From contig JBKQMG010000059.1 in assembly GCA_052146815.1 (NCBI GenBank), forward strand, positions 1-64,000: a DNA stretch of 64,000 nucleotides, in the 5' to 3' direction. The notes beneath the pieces were generated by a model, which was not told the origin of the DNA, made no database searches, and saw only the letters and a program-made list of their open reading frames with translations. Positions 1 to 8,638 of the stretch are shown piece after piece (position 1 is the first letter of the stretch; the number at the start of each line of letters is the position of its first letter). The translations under genes were made by a program, and so were the position numbers. The DNA is from DATJZH01 sp052146815 (GTDB taxonomy: Bacteria; Actinomycetota; Actinomycetes; Streptosporangiales; Streptosporangiaceae).

Positions 1-71
1 CGGACAACGCGAACCCGGCGCGGCGCCCGGGCCTCACCCCTGCCCGCACCCCCGGAACCCGTCCGCCAAGA

Positions 72-876
72 TCAGCTTCCGCCCCGGAAGATCAACTCAA
101 CGCGGTACTCGCGGATTCGGGTCAGACGGGCGCCGGGCAGCAGCCGCGCGGTGCGGACGGCGTTGTTGTAAGGCGTGGCCGGGTCGCCGGTGGTGCCGAC
201 GACCACGATCGGGCTGGTGTGATGGTTCCATGGTCCCAGGTACGGGGACGCGGCCCTCACGGGCCAGTCAACGCAGTACGCCGTCCACGGCCAGATCTGG
301 CCGCTGAGCCCGGATCGGTGCCGCGAGGCGTCGGCCTGGCGTATGGAAGCCCTGACGGTTGCGGGGTTCGGGCTCTCACCGCAGATGACCGAGAGCTGCT
401 GCTCGGCGCCTGAGTGGGCCTCCTTAGCCGCCGCGTCGGCCGCTGCTGTCACCGTCCTGGCAGCCGCCGGGCCGTCTGCGGACCGGGCGGCCGGGCTGCG
501 GGCTGTCCATAGCGCCTGGAGGACGTCGGCCAGCCCGGCCCAGCCCGTGAATTCGGAGAAGCCGGGCGCCGGGTGCACGAGGTACAGGTTGCCGTCGGTC
601 AGGGCGATGATGGAGCTCTCGCTGACATCGGGCTGCCCGGCTCCGACCCGGATCGGAGATTTCCCGGCTCGTGCCAGCAGGGTGGCGTACTTCCTGCGGG
701 TGGCGGCGGCAGAGCCGGCCGAGAAGGCGCACAGCCGCGTCGTCGTCTTTCCGCACAGTGAGAGGAACGCATCCAGGGCCGCCGCGGTCGCCTTGTCCGA
801 CCCGGCCCGCACGAAGGTGCTGAGCGAGCCGCCGCCGGTCCAGCGAGACGCCAACAGCAAGCGTCCAGCCCATTAG
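72..876 (-). pseudogene. C-terminal fragment of a TAP-type alpha/beta hydrolase (secreted tripeptidyl aminopeptidase-like)
   Basis: The translation resembles only the C-terminal half of actinobacterial TAP-like hydrolases. It shows a segment reading CAFSAGSAAATRRKYATLLA, a Trp-rich stretch (WPWTAYCVDWP), and the family signature VVVGTTGDPATPYNNAVRTA, which carries the catalytic Asp. The N-terminal half with the nucleophile elbow is absent. The tail after RLTRIREY is also abnormal: the usual catalytic His motif is replaced by a short sequence ending RVELIFRGGS. Upstream it runs directly into a reductase remnant in another frame, so it has no start codon of its own. I read it as a dead fragment left by a deletion. 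An alternative would be a novel short protein starting at 860, but the homology begins mid-domain. Confidence 0.7.
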
Positions 877-1320
877 CCGACGAAGGCCGCCGACGGCGAC
901 GATGATGCGATCCGCCGACCACGTGTGCTCGCTGCTAGTGGCCACCGTGTGCGCGTCGACGAAGCGAACTGGGCCGAGATCTTCCATCAAGGTGATCCCG
1001 GTCCGGCGGAGATGACCGGCCATGTCTTTCTTGTCGTGTGCGTAGCGGGCCATCCGCTCGCTGTTGGCCAGGATGGCGGGCAGGTCGGGCACCGGCGGCG
1101 GCCCCTGGAGCCCGAACGTGGCCCACGAGGACCAGTCACGTGCCAGCCGGGCGGCGCGCGCCAGCGTGCGCACGGGTGCCGGGCCGCGATTGAGGCTGGT
1201 CCCCCCTATCTGATCTGCCTCGAGCAGCGTGACCAGCGCGCCGAGCTCGCGGCCCTGCAGAGCGGCGGTTACCCCAGCTGGTCCCCCGCCGAGTACCAGC
1301 AGGCTGATCTCGCCGCTCAT
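877..1320 (-). pseudogene. N-terminal fragment of an FAD/NAD(P) pyridine nucleotide-disulfide oxidoreductase
   Basis: Residues 1-148 from the ATG at 1320 form the FAD-binding half of a lipoamide dehydrogenase/mercuric reductase-type enzyme. The dinucleotide motif GGGPAG is at about residues 11-16. The stretch SADRIIVAVGG marks the end of the first FAD segment. The region that should hold the redox-active CxxxxC reads GGTSLNRGPAP, so both cysteines are lost (Ser and Pro). After residue 148 homology stops and the DNA continues as a TAP-type hydrolase in another frame. The start codon overlaps the stop of the upstream glycosidase gene by four bases (ATGA), so the two were once translationally coupled. 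The fragment could be translated but would lack the NAD and dimerisation domains. Confidence 0.75.
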
Positions 1321-4061
1321 CGGCCAGATTCAGAATCCGGCATCGCTGCGGCCTCGGCCGGCTGGTAGGGCCGGGCCAGCGGCAGGGGCGGCCCGTGCAG
1401 CACATCGGCGGCCCCGGCCGAACCGAAGAGCTGGACGAGGCGAGCCACCGCGCCGGTCCAGCCGGTCTGGTGGCTGGCCCCCAGGCCCGCGCCGTTGTCG
1501 CCGTGGAAATACTCGTGGAACAACAGCAGGTCGCGCCAGTGCGGGTCGTCCTGGAACGTGGTCATCCCGCCGTAGACGGGGCGGTGGCCGGTCTCGTCGC
1601 GCCGGAAGATCGAGACGAGGCGGTCGGAGATCTCCTTGGCCACCTCATACAGCGTCATCTGCTGTCCCGAGCCGGTCGGGCACTCGATGGTGAAGTCGTC
1701 GCCGTAGTACACGTAGTAGTGCAGCAGGGCCCGGATGATCAGCAGGTTGATGGGGAACCAGACCGGCCCGCGCCAGTTGGAGTTGCCGCCGAACATGCCG
1801 GTGTCGGACTCGGCCGGAAGGTACTGGACCCGGTACTCCTGCCCGTGCACCGTGAAGACAAAGGGATCGTCCAGATGGCTGCGGGAAATCGACCTGATCC
1901 CGTGCGGGCTGAGGAAGCGGTTCTCGTCGAGCATGCGATGGAGGACCCGGCGCAGCTTCGTCTCGTCCAGCACCGAGAGCAGGTGCCGGCCTTCCGCTCC
2001 CGGCAGCATCGGGTTGGCGGCGCCGCCCAGCAGGTCGGCGTAGCGCTCGTAGTTCTCCCGGACCCGCGCGGCCAGGCTGGGGAACCGCTCGACAACGTCG
2101 CCGGGGATGATCGAGACCGCGCACAGGGGAATCAGCCCCACCATGGAGCGGATCCGCAGGCGCGTCGCCGAGCCGTCGGGCAGGCGCAGCACGTCATAGT
2201 AGAAGCCGTCCTCTTCGTCCCACATCTCGTCATCGGTCTGGCCCACCTTGTCCATGGCGGCGGCGATCCAGAAGAAATGCTGGACGAACTTGAGGGCGAG
2301 GTCTTCGTAGCTCGGGTCGTCGGCCGCCAGGATCAGGGCCAGGTCGAGCATGTTCTGGCTGAACAGGGCCATCCACGCGGTGCCGTCCGCCTGTTCGAGA
2401 TGCCCGCCGGTCGGCAGCGGGGCGCTGCGGTCGAAGACGCCGATGTTGTCCAGGCCGAGGAAACCGCCCTCGAACAGGTTGCGCCCGGCCGGGTCCTTGC
2501 GGTTAATCCACCACGAGAAGTTCAGCAGCAGTTTCTTGAACGCATCGCGCAGGAAGTCGGTCTGCGGCTCGGCGCCCTGGCCCGACCCCGCGGTGAACGC
2601 GAACAGGGTCGCCCACGCGTGCACGGGCGGGTTGACGTCGCCGAAGTTCCACTCGTAGGCCGGGATCTGCCCGCTCGGGTGCAGGTACACGTCGCTGAGC
2701 ATGAGCTCGATCTGCCCCCTGGTGAAAACGGGGTCGACCATGCTCAGCGGCACGCAGTGGAAAGCCAGGTCCCAGGCCGCATACCAGGGGTATTCCCAGC
2801 AGTCGGGCATCGACAGGATGTGCCCGTTCTGCATGTGGAACCACTGCCGGTTGCGGACGTCGGCGCGCTCAGGGGCGCGCAGCGGGTGCCCGTGGTGCTC
2901 CTGCAGCCACCGGTCGAGATCAAAGTAGTAGAACTGCTTGCTCCAGAGCATCCCGGCCAGGGCCCGCCGCATGATCATGGCTCCGTCAGCGTCGACGGCG
3001 GGCGGGGTGATGGCCTGGTAGAACTCGTCAGCCTCGGCACGGCGCCGGGCCAACACCGCATCGAAATCGGGGCCCAGCTCGCCGCCGGGCACCATCTCGG
3101 CCCCCGCCGGGCGCAGCCGCCAGCGCACCGTCCGGGAGCCACCCGCGGGGACCATCAGGTGGTGGCGGACCGCCGCCTTGCTGCCAGTGCGGGCCGGATT
3201 CACGGCGTCGGCGCGGCTATTGACCACGTACTCGTCGATGCCGTCCTTCACGTAGGGGGACCGGTTCTCGCCGCCGAACAGGCGCCTGAAGTTGGTCTCG
3301 TTCTCGGTAAACAGGCACTCGGCGTCCGCGTCGACGCTCAGCACTCGCTGCCCGAGGCTGGCGTGCGTGGCCACGATCCGGCCCGGTCCGTCGGCGGCCA
3401 GCACCGGGATCTGCGCGGCAGCATCGGGCACCCAGGTGTTGCGGAACCAGACGGTGGCCAGCACGTCGATCGGCGCGTCATCCGGCCCCCGGTTGGTCAC
3501 TGTGACCAGGGCGACGAGATCCTCCGGGTCGGCCTTGGCCCACTCCACCTCGACGTCGAAGTACCGGTCCTCGGCGAACACCCCGGTGTCCAGCAGTTCG
3601 TACTCGAAGTCGGTGCGCGAGCGCGCCCGGTTGGTGGCCACCAGATCGTCGTAGGGGTAGGCAGCCTGCGGGTACTTGTAGAGCATCCGCATGTAGGAAT
3701 GCGTGGGGGTGCTGTCCTGGTGGAAGTAGTACTCCTTGACGTCCTCGCCGTGGTTGCCTTCGGCGTTGGTCAGGCCGAAGAACCGTTCCTTCAGAATCGG
3801 GTCGGCGTGGTTCCACAGGGCCAGTGACATGCACAGGTGCTGCTGGTCGTCGCTGACGCCCGCGATGCCGTCCTCGCCCCACCGGTAGGCCCGCGAGCGC
3901 GCCTGGTCGTGGGTGAAGTAGCTCCACGCATCACCGTTGTCGCTGTAGTCCTCGCGGACCGTGCCCCACTGGCGGTCGCTCAGGTACGGTCCCCACCGGC
4001 GCCACGGCACGCCCCGGTCGTCGGCTGCCGCCAGGCGCTGTCCCTCAGCCGTGTGCTTCAT
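1317..4061 (-). CDS. MGH1-like glycoside hydrolase (GH63-related glucosidase), cytoplasmic
   Basis: The 914-residue protein resembles the large MGH1-like/GH63-clan hydrolases of actinobacteria and cyanobacteria, which act on alpha-glucosyl or mannosyl-glycerate-type substrates. The N-terminal domain (residues about 1-330) carries the conserved opening RRWGPYLSDRQWGTVREDYS, and the C-terminal (alpha/alpha)6 barrel follows. Barrel segments seen are GGFLGLDNIGVFDRS, TAWMALFSQNMLDLAL and GNSNWRGPVWFPINLLIIRA. No signal peptide or membrane segment is present. I chose the ATG at 4061 because a GGGGGGAG Shine-Dalgarno lies just upstream; the frame stays open further upstream but has no family resemblance there. 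The next gene starts inside its stop codon. The substrate cannot be told from sequence. Confidence 0.85.
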   Translation of the reverse strand: MKHTAEGQRLAAADDRGVPWRRWGPYLSDRQWGTVREDYSDNGDAWSYFTHDQARSRAYRWGEDGIAGVSDDQQHLCMSLALWNHADPILKERFFGLTNAEGNHGEDVKEYYFHQDSTPTHSYMRMLYKYPQAAYPYDDLVATNRARSRTDFEYELLDTGVFAEDRYFDVEVEWAKADPEDLVALVTVTNRGPDDAPIDVLATVWFRNTWVPDAAAQIPVLAADGPGRIVATHASLGQRVLSVDADAECLFTENETNFRRLFGGENRSPYVKDGIDEYVVNSRADAVNPARTGSKAAVRHHLMVPAGGSRTVRWRLRPAGAEMVPGGELGPDFDAVLARRRAEADEFYQAITPPAVDADGAMIMRRALAGMLWSKQFYYFDLDRWLQEHHGHPLRAPERADVRNRQWFHMQNGHILSMPDCWEYPWYAAWDLAFHCVPLSMVDPVFTRGQIELMLSDVYLHPSGQIPAYEWNFGDVNPPVHAWATLFAFTAGSGQGAEPQTDFLRDAFKKLLLNFSWWINRKDPAGRNLFEGGFLGLDNIGVFDRSAPLPTGGHLEQADGTAWMALFSQNMLDLALILAADDPSYEDLALKFVQHFFWIAAAMDKVGQTDDEMWDEEDGFYYDVLRLPDGSATRLRIRSMVGLIPLCAVSIIPGDVVERFPSLAARVRENYERYADLLGGAANPMLPGAEGRHLLSVLDETKLRRVLHRMLDENRFLSPHGIRSISRSHLDDPFVFTVHGQEYRVQYLPAESDTGMFGGNSNWRGPVWFPINLLIIRALLHYYVYYGDDFTIECPTGSGQQMTLYEVAKEISDRLVSIFRRDETGHRPVYGGMTTFQDDPHWRDLLLFHEYFHGDNGAGLGASHQTGWTGAVARLVQLFGSAGAADVLHGPPLPLARPYQPAEAAAMPDSESGR

Positions 4062-4429
4062 CACGCCGTCTCCCCCCCTCAACAGTCCCGGCGAGCAGCC
4101 GGGCACACAGCCTGACGCTAGCCGCGACAGCCCGCCTTTACGATGCAGCGGAGCTGAACCACAGGTAAATAGAATCTGGCATGTTCGGCTCCTGCCGGTT
4201 AACAGCCGCGAGTGGCGTCCGGGAAAGCCTTCCCCTAAAGTCAGGTACCTGAACGACGCCGGCCGAGGGCTCGCTGGGGTTGGCTTATCTGGCACGTCGC
4301 GGATGGCAACAGGACGGGTTTGGCCCCGCGAGTTGCGAATGCTAGGTTGGCCAGCATCAGGGCTGTTTGGATGCGCGGGCGTCCCCCGACCGGTGCGGCG
4401 CCCGGCGGCGTAACGGCCCGCCGGACGAC
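4062..4429. other. Intergenic region upstream of the MGH1-like gene, with a 12-bp palindrome
   Basis: No convincing gene was seen. The segment near 4160-4185 is AT-richer than its surroundings and may hold the leftward promoter of the glycosidase. A perfect 12-bp palindrome, TCAGGTACCTGA, lies at 4241-4252 and could be an operator. Open frames here read through in low-complexity Arg/Pro/Gly and look like chance. Confidence 0.4.
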
Positions 4430-4537
4430 ATGGCGGAGCGGCTCGCCCTGCTCACCGAGCTCGGCGAGCTGAAGCAGGCCGGGATCCTGACCGATGCCGA
4501 GTTCGAGCAGCAGAAGACCCGCATCCTGAACGGCTGA
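4430..4537 (+). CDS. Short SHOCT-domain peptide (35 aa), possibly a remnant
   Basis: The peptide from the ATG at 4430 begins MAERLALLTELGELKQAGIL and ends EFEQQKTRILNG. This is a near-complete SHOCT (short C-terminal) domain: an amphipathic helix, a Gly-Ile/Leu-Thr turn, then a second helix. SHOCT domains normally sit at the end of longer membrane or bacterial PH-like proteins. No such domain is seen in frame upstream, so this is either a stand-alone SHOCT peptide or the tail of a deleted gene. It lies 52 bp before the DUF1269 gene on the same strand and could share its transcript. Confidence 0.55.
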   Translation: MAERLALLTELGELKQAGILTDAEFEQQKTRILNG

Positions 4538-4589
4538 CGCCTGCCCCTGGGGATAACGGCAGCCCCGCGAAACGAAACAAGGAGAGCCC

Positions 4590-5078
4590 ATGTCCGAGCT
4601 GATCGTGATCGGCTACAACGACGAAGCCAGCGCCACCGCCGCCTACAACAAGGTCATGGACCTTACCAAGGATTTTGTTGTCTCGCTCACCGGTCTGGCG
4701 ATCGTGCACGTCGATGCCGAGGGGAAGAGCCACGTCGAAACGCCGCAGAAGATCGTCGGGGTGTCGGCGGCATCCGGTGCCCTGTGGGGGATGCTGATCG
4801 GCCTGCTGTTCTTCGTCCCCGGTGTGGGGCTGCTGCTGGGCGGCGCGATGGGCGCGCTTTTCGGCAAGCTCGGCAAGTCCGGTGTCAATGACCAGTTCCG
4901 CACCCAGGTACAGGACATGCTCAAGCCGGGCACCGCCGCAGTCGTGGTCATGGCGTCGAAGATCACCGAGGACAAGTTCGCCGACGCGATGGGGCCCTTT
5001 GGCGGGAAGCTGCTCAAGACCTCACTGTCTGAGGAGGACGAGAAGGAACTAGCCAGCGAGCTTGCCGAAGGCAGCTGA
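4590..5078 (+). CDS. DUF1269 family membrane protein
   Basis: The 162-residue protein starts MSELIVIGYNDEASA and matches DUF1269. It has an N-terminal alpha/beta segment ending in the conserved DAEGKSHVETPQK. A glycine-rich hydrophobic hairpin follows (GALWGMLIGLLFFVPGVGLL, then GGAMGALFGKLGKSG). The C-terminal part carries the VQDMLKPGTAAVVVMA motif and an acidic end. An AAGGAG site precedes the ATG. Length is normal for the family and the gene looks intact. Its function is unknown; relatives are often stress-associated. A strong inverted repeat just downstream probably ends its transcript. Confidence 0.85.
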   Translation: MSELIVIGYNDEASATAAYNKVMDLTKDFVVSLTGLAIVHVDAEGKSHVETPQKIVGVSAASGALWGMLIGLLFFVPGVGLLLGGAMGALFGKLGKSGVNDQFRTQVQDMLKPGTAAVVVMASKITEDKFADAMGPFGGKLLKTSLSEEDEKELASELAEGS

Positions 5079-5086
5079 GCCTTTCG

Positions 5087-5143
5087 TCCCTGACCGGCTG
5101 ATCTCCGCCATGGCTTACTGGGCAACGGTCAGCCGGTCAGGGA
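5087..5143 (+). terminator. Strong stem-loop after the DUF1269 gene
   Basis: TCCCTGACCGGCTGA at 5087-5101 is perfectly complementary to 5129-5143, giving a 15-bp GC-rich stem with a 27-nt loop. It begins 9 bp after the DUF1269 stop codon. No T-run follows, as is common for actinobacterial terminators. Confidence 0.65.
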
Positions 5144-5279
5144 GCCGGGTTGGCCGGGCGTCGTGATGCGGCGGATGAGGGGGGCGGCCGGCTCCTGGGG
5201 CAGTTCTGGGCCGATAACTCCGCCAGCGGGCCCGCGGAGTTGATGGTCAACAACTGGATTCTGTGGGCGCTACGGAATC

Positions 5280-5426
5280 ATGTGGGGCGGCAACGGCATC
5301 ACGCTCGACCACTCCCCGCTGCGGCACGCCAGCGACCTGGAGAGCGTGCGGACCTACGAGGGCACGGACGAGATCCACATGCTGATCATGGGCCGGGCCC
5401 TGACCGGCATCCTGGCCTTCGCGTGA
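5280..5426 (+). pseudogene. C-terminal scrap of an acyl-CoA dehydrogenase (glutaryl-CoA dehydrogenase type)
   Basis: The 48-residue reading frame contains GGNGITLDHSPLRHASDLES and then TYEGTDEIHMLIMGRALTGI. These are the last conserved blocks of GcdH-like acyl-CoA dehydrogenases. Nothing upstream (5144-5279) matches the rest of the enzyme. It is therefore a truncated remnant. The same C-terminal block, in diverged form, ends the broken gene that follows at 5524-6414, so two related dehydrogenases once stood in tandem. Confidence 0.75.
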
Positions 5427-5523
5427 GGGCACGGCCGTGCCAGACGGGCCACTCGCCATCGACGTGCCCGGCCGGGCCGGCCTGGTCCCCCATTAACCGG
5501 CCCGGTCAGGGAACGGACATGCC

Positions 5524-6414
5524 ATGACCGTCACCGACATCCAGAGCACCGACCACTACCTGCTCGACGACTTCCTCACCGACGAGGCCCGCGAGGTGCG
5601 CGCCTTCGTCGACCGCGGGCATGGTCGCGCTCGAGATGTCCCGCGGCGACGGCAGCATCAACACCTTCATCGGCGTGCAGTCCGGGCTCGCGATGGGCTC
5701 GATCGCGCTGCTGGGCAGCGAGGAGCAGAAACGCCGCTGGCTTCCCGCCATGGCCGCCCTGCGGCTGGTCGGCGCGTTCGCGCTGACCGAACCTGAGCAC
5801 GGATCGGACTCTGTCCGGCTCGAGACCACGGGCCGCCGCGACGGCGGCAGCTGGGTGCTTAACGGAGCCAAGCGCTGGATCGGCAACGCGAGCTTCGCCG
5901 ATGTGGTGGTGGTCTGGGCCCGCGACGTCGCCGACGGCCAGGTCAAGGCCTTCGTCGTGGAGAAGGTCGCCACCGGCGCCCACCCTGACGGCTACGAGAC
6001 CGAGCTGATCACCGGCAAGATCGGCAAGCGGGCCGTCTGGCAGCCTGATGTCGTCCTGCGCGACGTACGCGTACGAGCGGAAAACTGGCTTGAGGGGGGT
6101 CGCTCTTTCCGCGACGCCACCCGGGTTCTCACCGCCACCCGGGCCGGAGCGGCCTGGGAATCACTGGGGCATGCCATTGCGAGGGCCGGCTCACCGGGCC
6201 GATGGCGTCGCTGGCCAAGATGAACCACGCCCAGAAGGGCCGCCAGGTCTGCCTGGACACCCGCGACATCCTCGGCGGCAACGGGCTGCTAATCGAGCAT
6301 CACGTTGCCCGGCACCTCACCGACATGGAAGTTGTCCACACCTACGAGGGAACCGACAGTATCCAGGCCCTCATCGTCGGCCGGGACCTGACCGGGATCT
6401 CCGCGTTCAGCTGA
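5524..6414 (+). pseudogene. Acyl-CoA dehydrogenase (glutaryl-CoA dehydrogenase type), broken by two deletions with frameshifts
   Basis: Three frames are needed to read this gene. From 5524 the N-terminus MTVTDIQSTDHYLLDDFLTD is normal. It jumps near 5615 into a second frame starting AGMVALEMSRGDGSINTFIG, losing about 50 expected residues. The second frame holds the FAD/substrate core, with AFALTEPEHGSD and WVLNGAKRWIGNASFADVVV. It ends at GHAIARAGS near 6190. A third frame resumes at GPMASLAKMNHAQKGRQVCL (about 6200), skipping roughly 35 residues that include the part following the catalytic Glu region. The C-terminus is GGNGLLIEHH through TYEGTDSIQALIVGRDLTGI. The gene cannot make an active enzyme. 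It would have acted in degradation of glutaryl-CoA or a similar acyl-CoA. Confidence 0.8.
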
Positions 6415-6480
6415 TCCGCAGTAAGCGTCCGCCATTATCGTCGACATGCCGCAGGAACCCGGCGAGCCCTGGGAGGGTTC

Positions 6481-6937
6481 ATGTCCCGTCGCGATCTCAT
6501 CGACCCCGAAGTACGCGAGCCCCTGGACCAGCTGCTCCAGGCCATACCCGGCGGCTTCAACTCGATCCCCGATATCGCTGCCCGCAGGGAGGCCGTGACG
6601 GCACTGTTCGCCGCCCTGGAGATACCCGCCCAACCCGAGCGTCACCTCCGATGATCAGACGGTTCCCGGCCCGGACGGCGCGCCGGACATCAAGGTGCGG
6701 ATCTACCGGCCGGTGAATGCGTTGGGGATCCTCCCAGGGATCTACTACATCCACGCCGGCGGCATCCGCGACGAGAACATCGCGTTCGCCGCGCGGCTCA
6801 TGCAGGCCTGGGTTCCGACTGAGCTGCTTGTCAATCCGGGCGCGTACCACGCCGCAGAGAGCTTCGCCCCCGAATCTGCGCTGTCACAGCGGATCTGGGA
6901 GCGCCGCATCGACGCACTGCGGCGCGCCCTCGCCTAA
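6481..6937 (+). pseudogene. HSL-family alpha/beta hydrolase (acetyl esterase/lipase), frameshifted and gutted
   Basis: The first frame, from the ATG at 6481, reads MSRRDLIDPEVREPLDQLLQ and PGGFNSIPDIAARREAV, the usual N-terminus of actinobacterial HSL esterases. It hits a stop at about 6654. The homology continues in another frame with PDGAPDIKVRIYRPVN and IYYIHAGG. The sequence then jumps to the end of the enzyme: ENIAFAARLMQAWVPTELLV, then PGAYHAAESFAPE. The whole core carrying the GDSAGG nucleophile elbow and the catalytic Asp is missing, about 180 residues. The oxyanion HGGG is degenerate (HAGG). This is a clear pseudogene in the same orientation as the dehydrogenase remnants. Confidence 0.75.
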
Positions 6938-6971
6938 CCTGGGCCGCAGGTCTTCGGCGTTTGCTGTGCAG

Positions 6972-8249
6972 TCAGCGCCAGAGGCCCTGGGCCAGCGCCC
7001 TGGCCCGCTCAGCCTCCGCGTGCTCGAACGCCGGCTCCATCTCGTCGAGATCCCGCTTGGTCAGTCCACGCGCAGAGGCGACATTGCGCCAGTTCGCGGC
7101 AGCTTGAGTGACCTCAGCGAGAACCTGCATCGCGCTGCCGGTATCCAGGCGGAAAAAATCAGCGACGCTCAGCAGGGTTTCTACGCTCGCTCGCGCGTCG
7201 GCGTAGTCGATCGCGGTGCTGAGTTCCTTCGGCCCCGGCGCGGGATTGGGATTGAGATCGAAAGCGGGTGACAGAGACCAGGACTCGGCGTGCTGGTGCA
7301 AGAACCCGTGGTTGCGAAGGTGGTCATCGGTGTTAGAGATCAGAATCGCGAAGGCTATCCGCCGCCAGAGCTGGCGTAGCTCCGCGGAAGCGGCCGCCGA
7401 CCGTTCCTCGATCACTGCCGCGATCTCGAGGTAGCTGCGCTGGTCGCCGTCTCTCGCCTCGAGCATCGTCATCGCGCTGGCATAGCCAATACGAGCCGAA
7501 CCGCGGCGATCGAACCGGTCGACGATGAGCACGTGCCGACCCCCGATGCGGACTAGCTCAGAGTCGGGGACTGTCACTCCAGCGGCCCGCGCGAGATCAA
7601 GCGCCACTTTCTCCCACGCCATCACGTCCCAGGCGTCCGAGCCCCCACTCGGAAACTTCGCAATGGCAATGCGACCCCCAGCGTCCAGGACATGTGCCTT
7701 CGGACGCGCGCCGCCCAGCGAACTGCCGGCTCGCAGCAATCGCTTCAGGTCCTCATAGTCCGCGTTGTCCTGCTCCACGCGCGCGGCAATGTCCAGAAGC
7801 GCCGACAGGTCCGTCAGGGCGGGAACTCCGGAAGCCTCAGTCGCGAGGAATGGTCCTTGGTGGTCAAGCCGGAAGCGCAACGCGCCCTGACGCAGATCGT
7901 CCCGCACTCCGAGCAGCAAGCCGATCTCGCCCCTTGAACGCGGCGCCGTTCCTGCAGCCTTGGCCCGGACTCGCTCGCTGCGCTGGATCAGGGTTCGCCC
8001 CCACCGGTCAGGCAGGCTATCGGCGAACGCCCCGAACAGCGCGTAGCCCGCAGGTGTCTGCAAGGTTCCGGTGACCAACGGCAGCGCGGGGTCGAGTGCG
8101 TAGGCCTGGGGGCTGGCCAGGAATCCGTGGTCATAAACAAAACTGGCGGACTCGACTCCCCGGTGGCGGTGAGAGTACATCCGGCCCGCCAGAAGATTCT
8201 CCGGGCCGGCGGCGGCGAAGACAGCTATATCGCCTATATCGCCGCTCAC
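6972..8249 (-). CDS. hipA: HipA-family serine/threonine kinase toxin
   Basis: The 425-residue protein is a full HipA. The N-terminal subdomain (about 1-110) contains the conserved segment FGAFADSLPDRWGRTLI. The kinase glycine-rich loop is GSSLGGARPKA, and the lysine strand IAIAKFPS follows. The catalytic loop is ISNTDDHLRNHGFL. The metal-binding motif is LSPAFDLNP. These are the residues expected of an active HipA, which phosphorylates a translation target such as glutamyl-tRNA synthetase in the E. coli case. The target here is unknown. The ATG overlaps the hipB stop by four bases, so toxin translation is coupled to antitoxin. Both genes look intact. Confidence 0.92.
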   Translation of the reverse strand: MSGDIGDIAVFAAAGPENLLAGRMYSHRHRGVESASFVYDHGFLASPQAYALDPALPLVTGTLQTPAGYALFGAFADSLPDRWGRTLIQRSERVRAKAAGTAPRSRGEIGLLLGVRDDLRQGALRFRLDHQGPFLATEASGVPALTDLSALLDIAARVEQDNADYEDLKRLLRAGSSLGGARPKAHVLDAGGRIAIAKFPSGGSDAWDVMAWEKVALDLARAAGVTVPDSELVRIGGRHVLIVDRFDRRGSARIGYASAMTMLEARDGDQRSYLEIAAVIEERSAAASAELRQLWRRIAFAILISNTDDHLRNHGFLHQHAESWSLSPAFDLNPNPAPGPKELSTAIDYADARASVETLLSVADFFRLDTGSAMQVLAEVTQAAANWRNVASARGLTKRDLDEMEPAFEHAEAERARALAQGLWR

Positions 8250-8566
8250 GCCGTCCGCTCCGATTTGGCTGGACGCACCCGCTCGGGCAGGGCCTCCTCT
8301 GACCGCAGGCGCCCCACATCGGTCGCATAGGGGTCCAGTGCCCCGACCAGCGAGTCGAGCACGCCCAGCGCCCGGGAGACGCGCAGCACGCTCTCCAGGC
8401 TGGCCCCTTGACCGTTCTCGAGGCGCATCACGGAATGCCGAGACAGTCCCGCGCGGTCGGCCACCTGGGCTGCCGTCAGCCTGCGGAGCCGCCGCCAGGT
8501 GGCGAGCTGCTCGCCGATTCGTCGCTGGCCGTTAGCCACTGCGGCGGGTGTCCTGGACGCAGCCAT
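8246..8566 (-). CDS. hipB: HipB-type XRE-family antitoxin
   Basis: The protein has an N-terminal helix-turn-helix (residues about 15-70) including LTAAQVADRAGLSRHSVMRL and ENGQGASLESVLRVSRALGV. This is a standard XRE fold. The C-terminal tail is basic and probably contacts HipA. Two ATGs are possible, at 8584 and 8566. I prefer 8566 because AGGAG lies four bases before it, which gives 106 residues. The promoter must lie in the AT-rich stretch 8590-8640. That stretch contains two short inverted repeats and overlaps the 3' end of the preceding gene. Confidence 0.88.
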   Translation of the reverse strand: MAASRTPAAVANGQRRIGEQLATWRRLRRLTAAQVADRAGLSRHSVMRLENGQGASLESVLRVSRALGVLDSLVGALDPYATDVGRLRSEEALPERVRPAKSERTA

Positions 8567-8598
8567 GTGACTCCTAAGTTTCATCTATTGCTACCTTA

Positions 8599-8638
8599 CG
8601 ACACTTAGAGTCGCAGATTTATAACTCTATTAGTAGAG
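8599..8638 (-). promoter_or_regulatory. Candidate hipBA promoter and operators
   Basis: Two short inverted repeats sit 33-72 bp upstream of the hipB start. CTCTA/TAGAG has arms at 8625-8629 and 8634-8638. CGAC/GTCG has arms at 8599-8602 and 8610-8613. The stretch is AT-rich (TTATAA-like on the minus strand), against a GC-rich background. HipB proteins autoregulate by binding such repeats; binding here is inferred. Confidence 0.45.

Noticed and set aside
1395..3827. Long plus-strand frame opposite the MGH1-like gene
   Set aside because: It is a mirror frame produced by GC-rich codon bias; the composition (Val/Arg/Gly/His-rich) has no family resemblance, while the minus strand is a full hydrolase.
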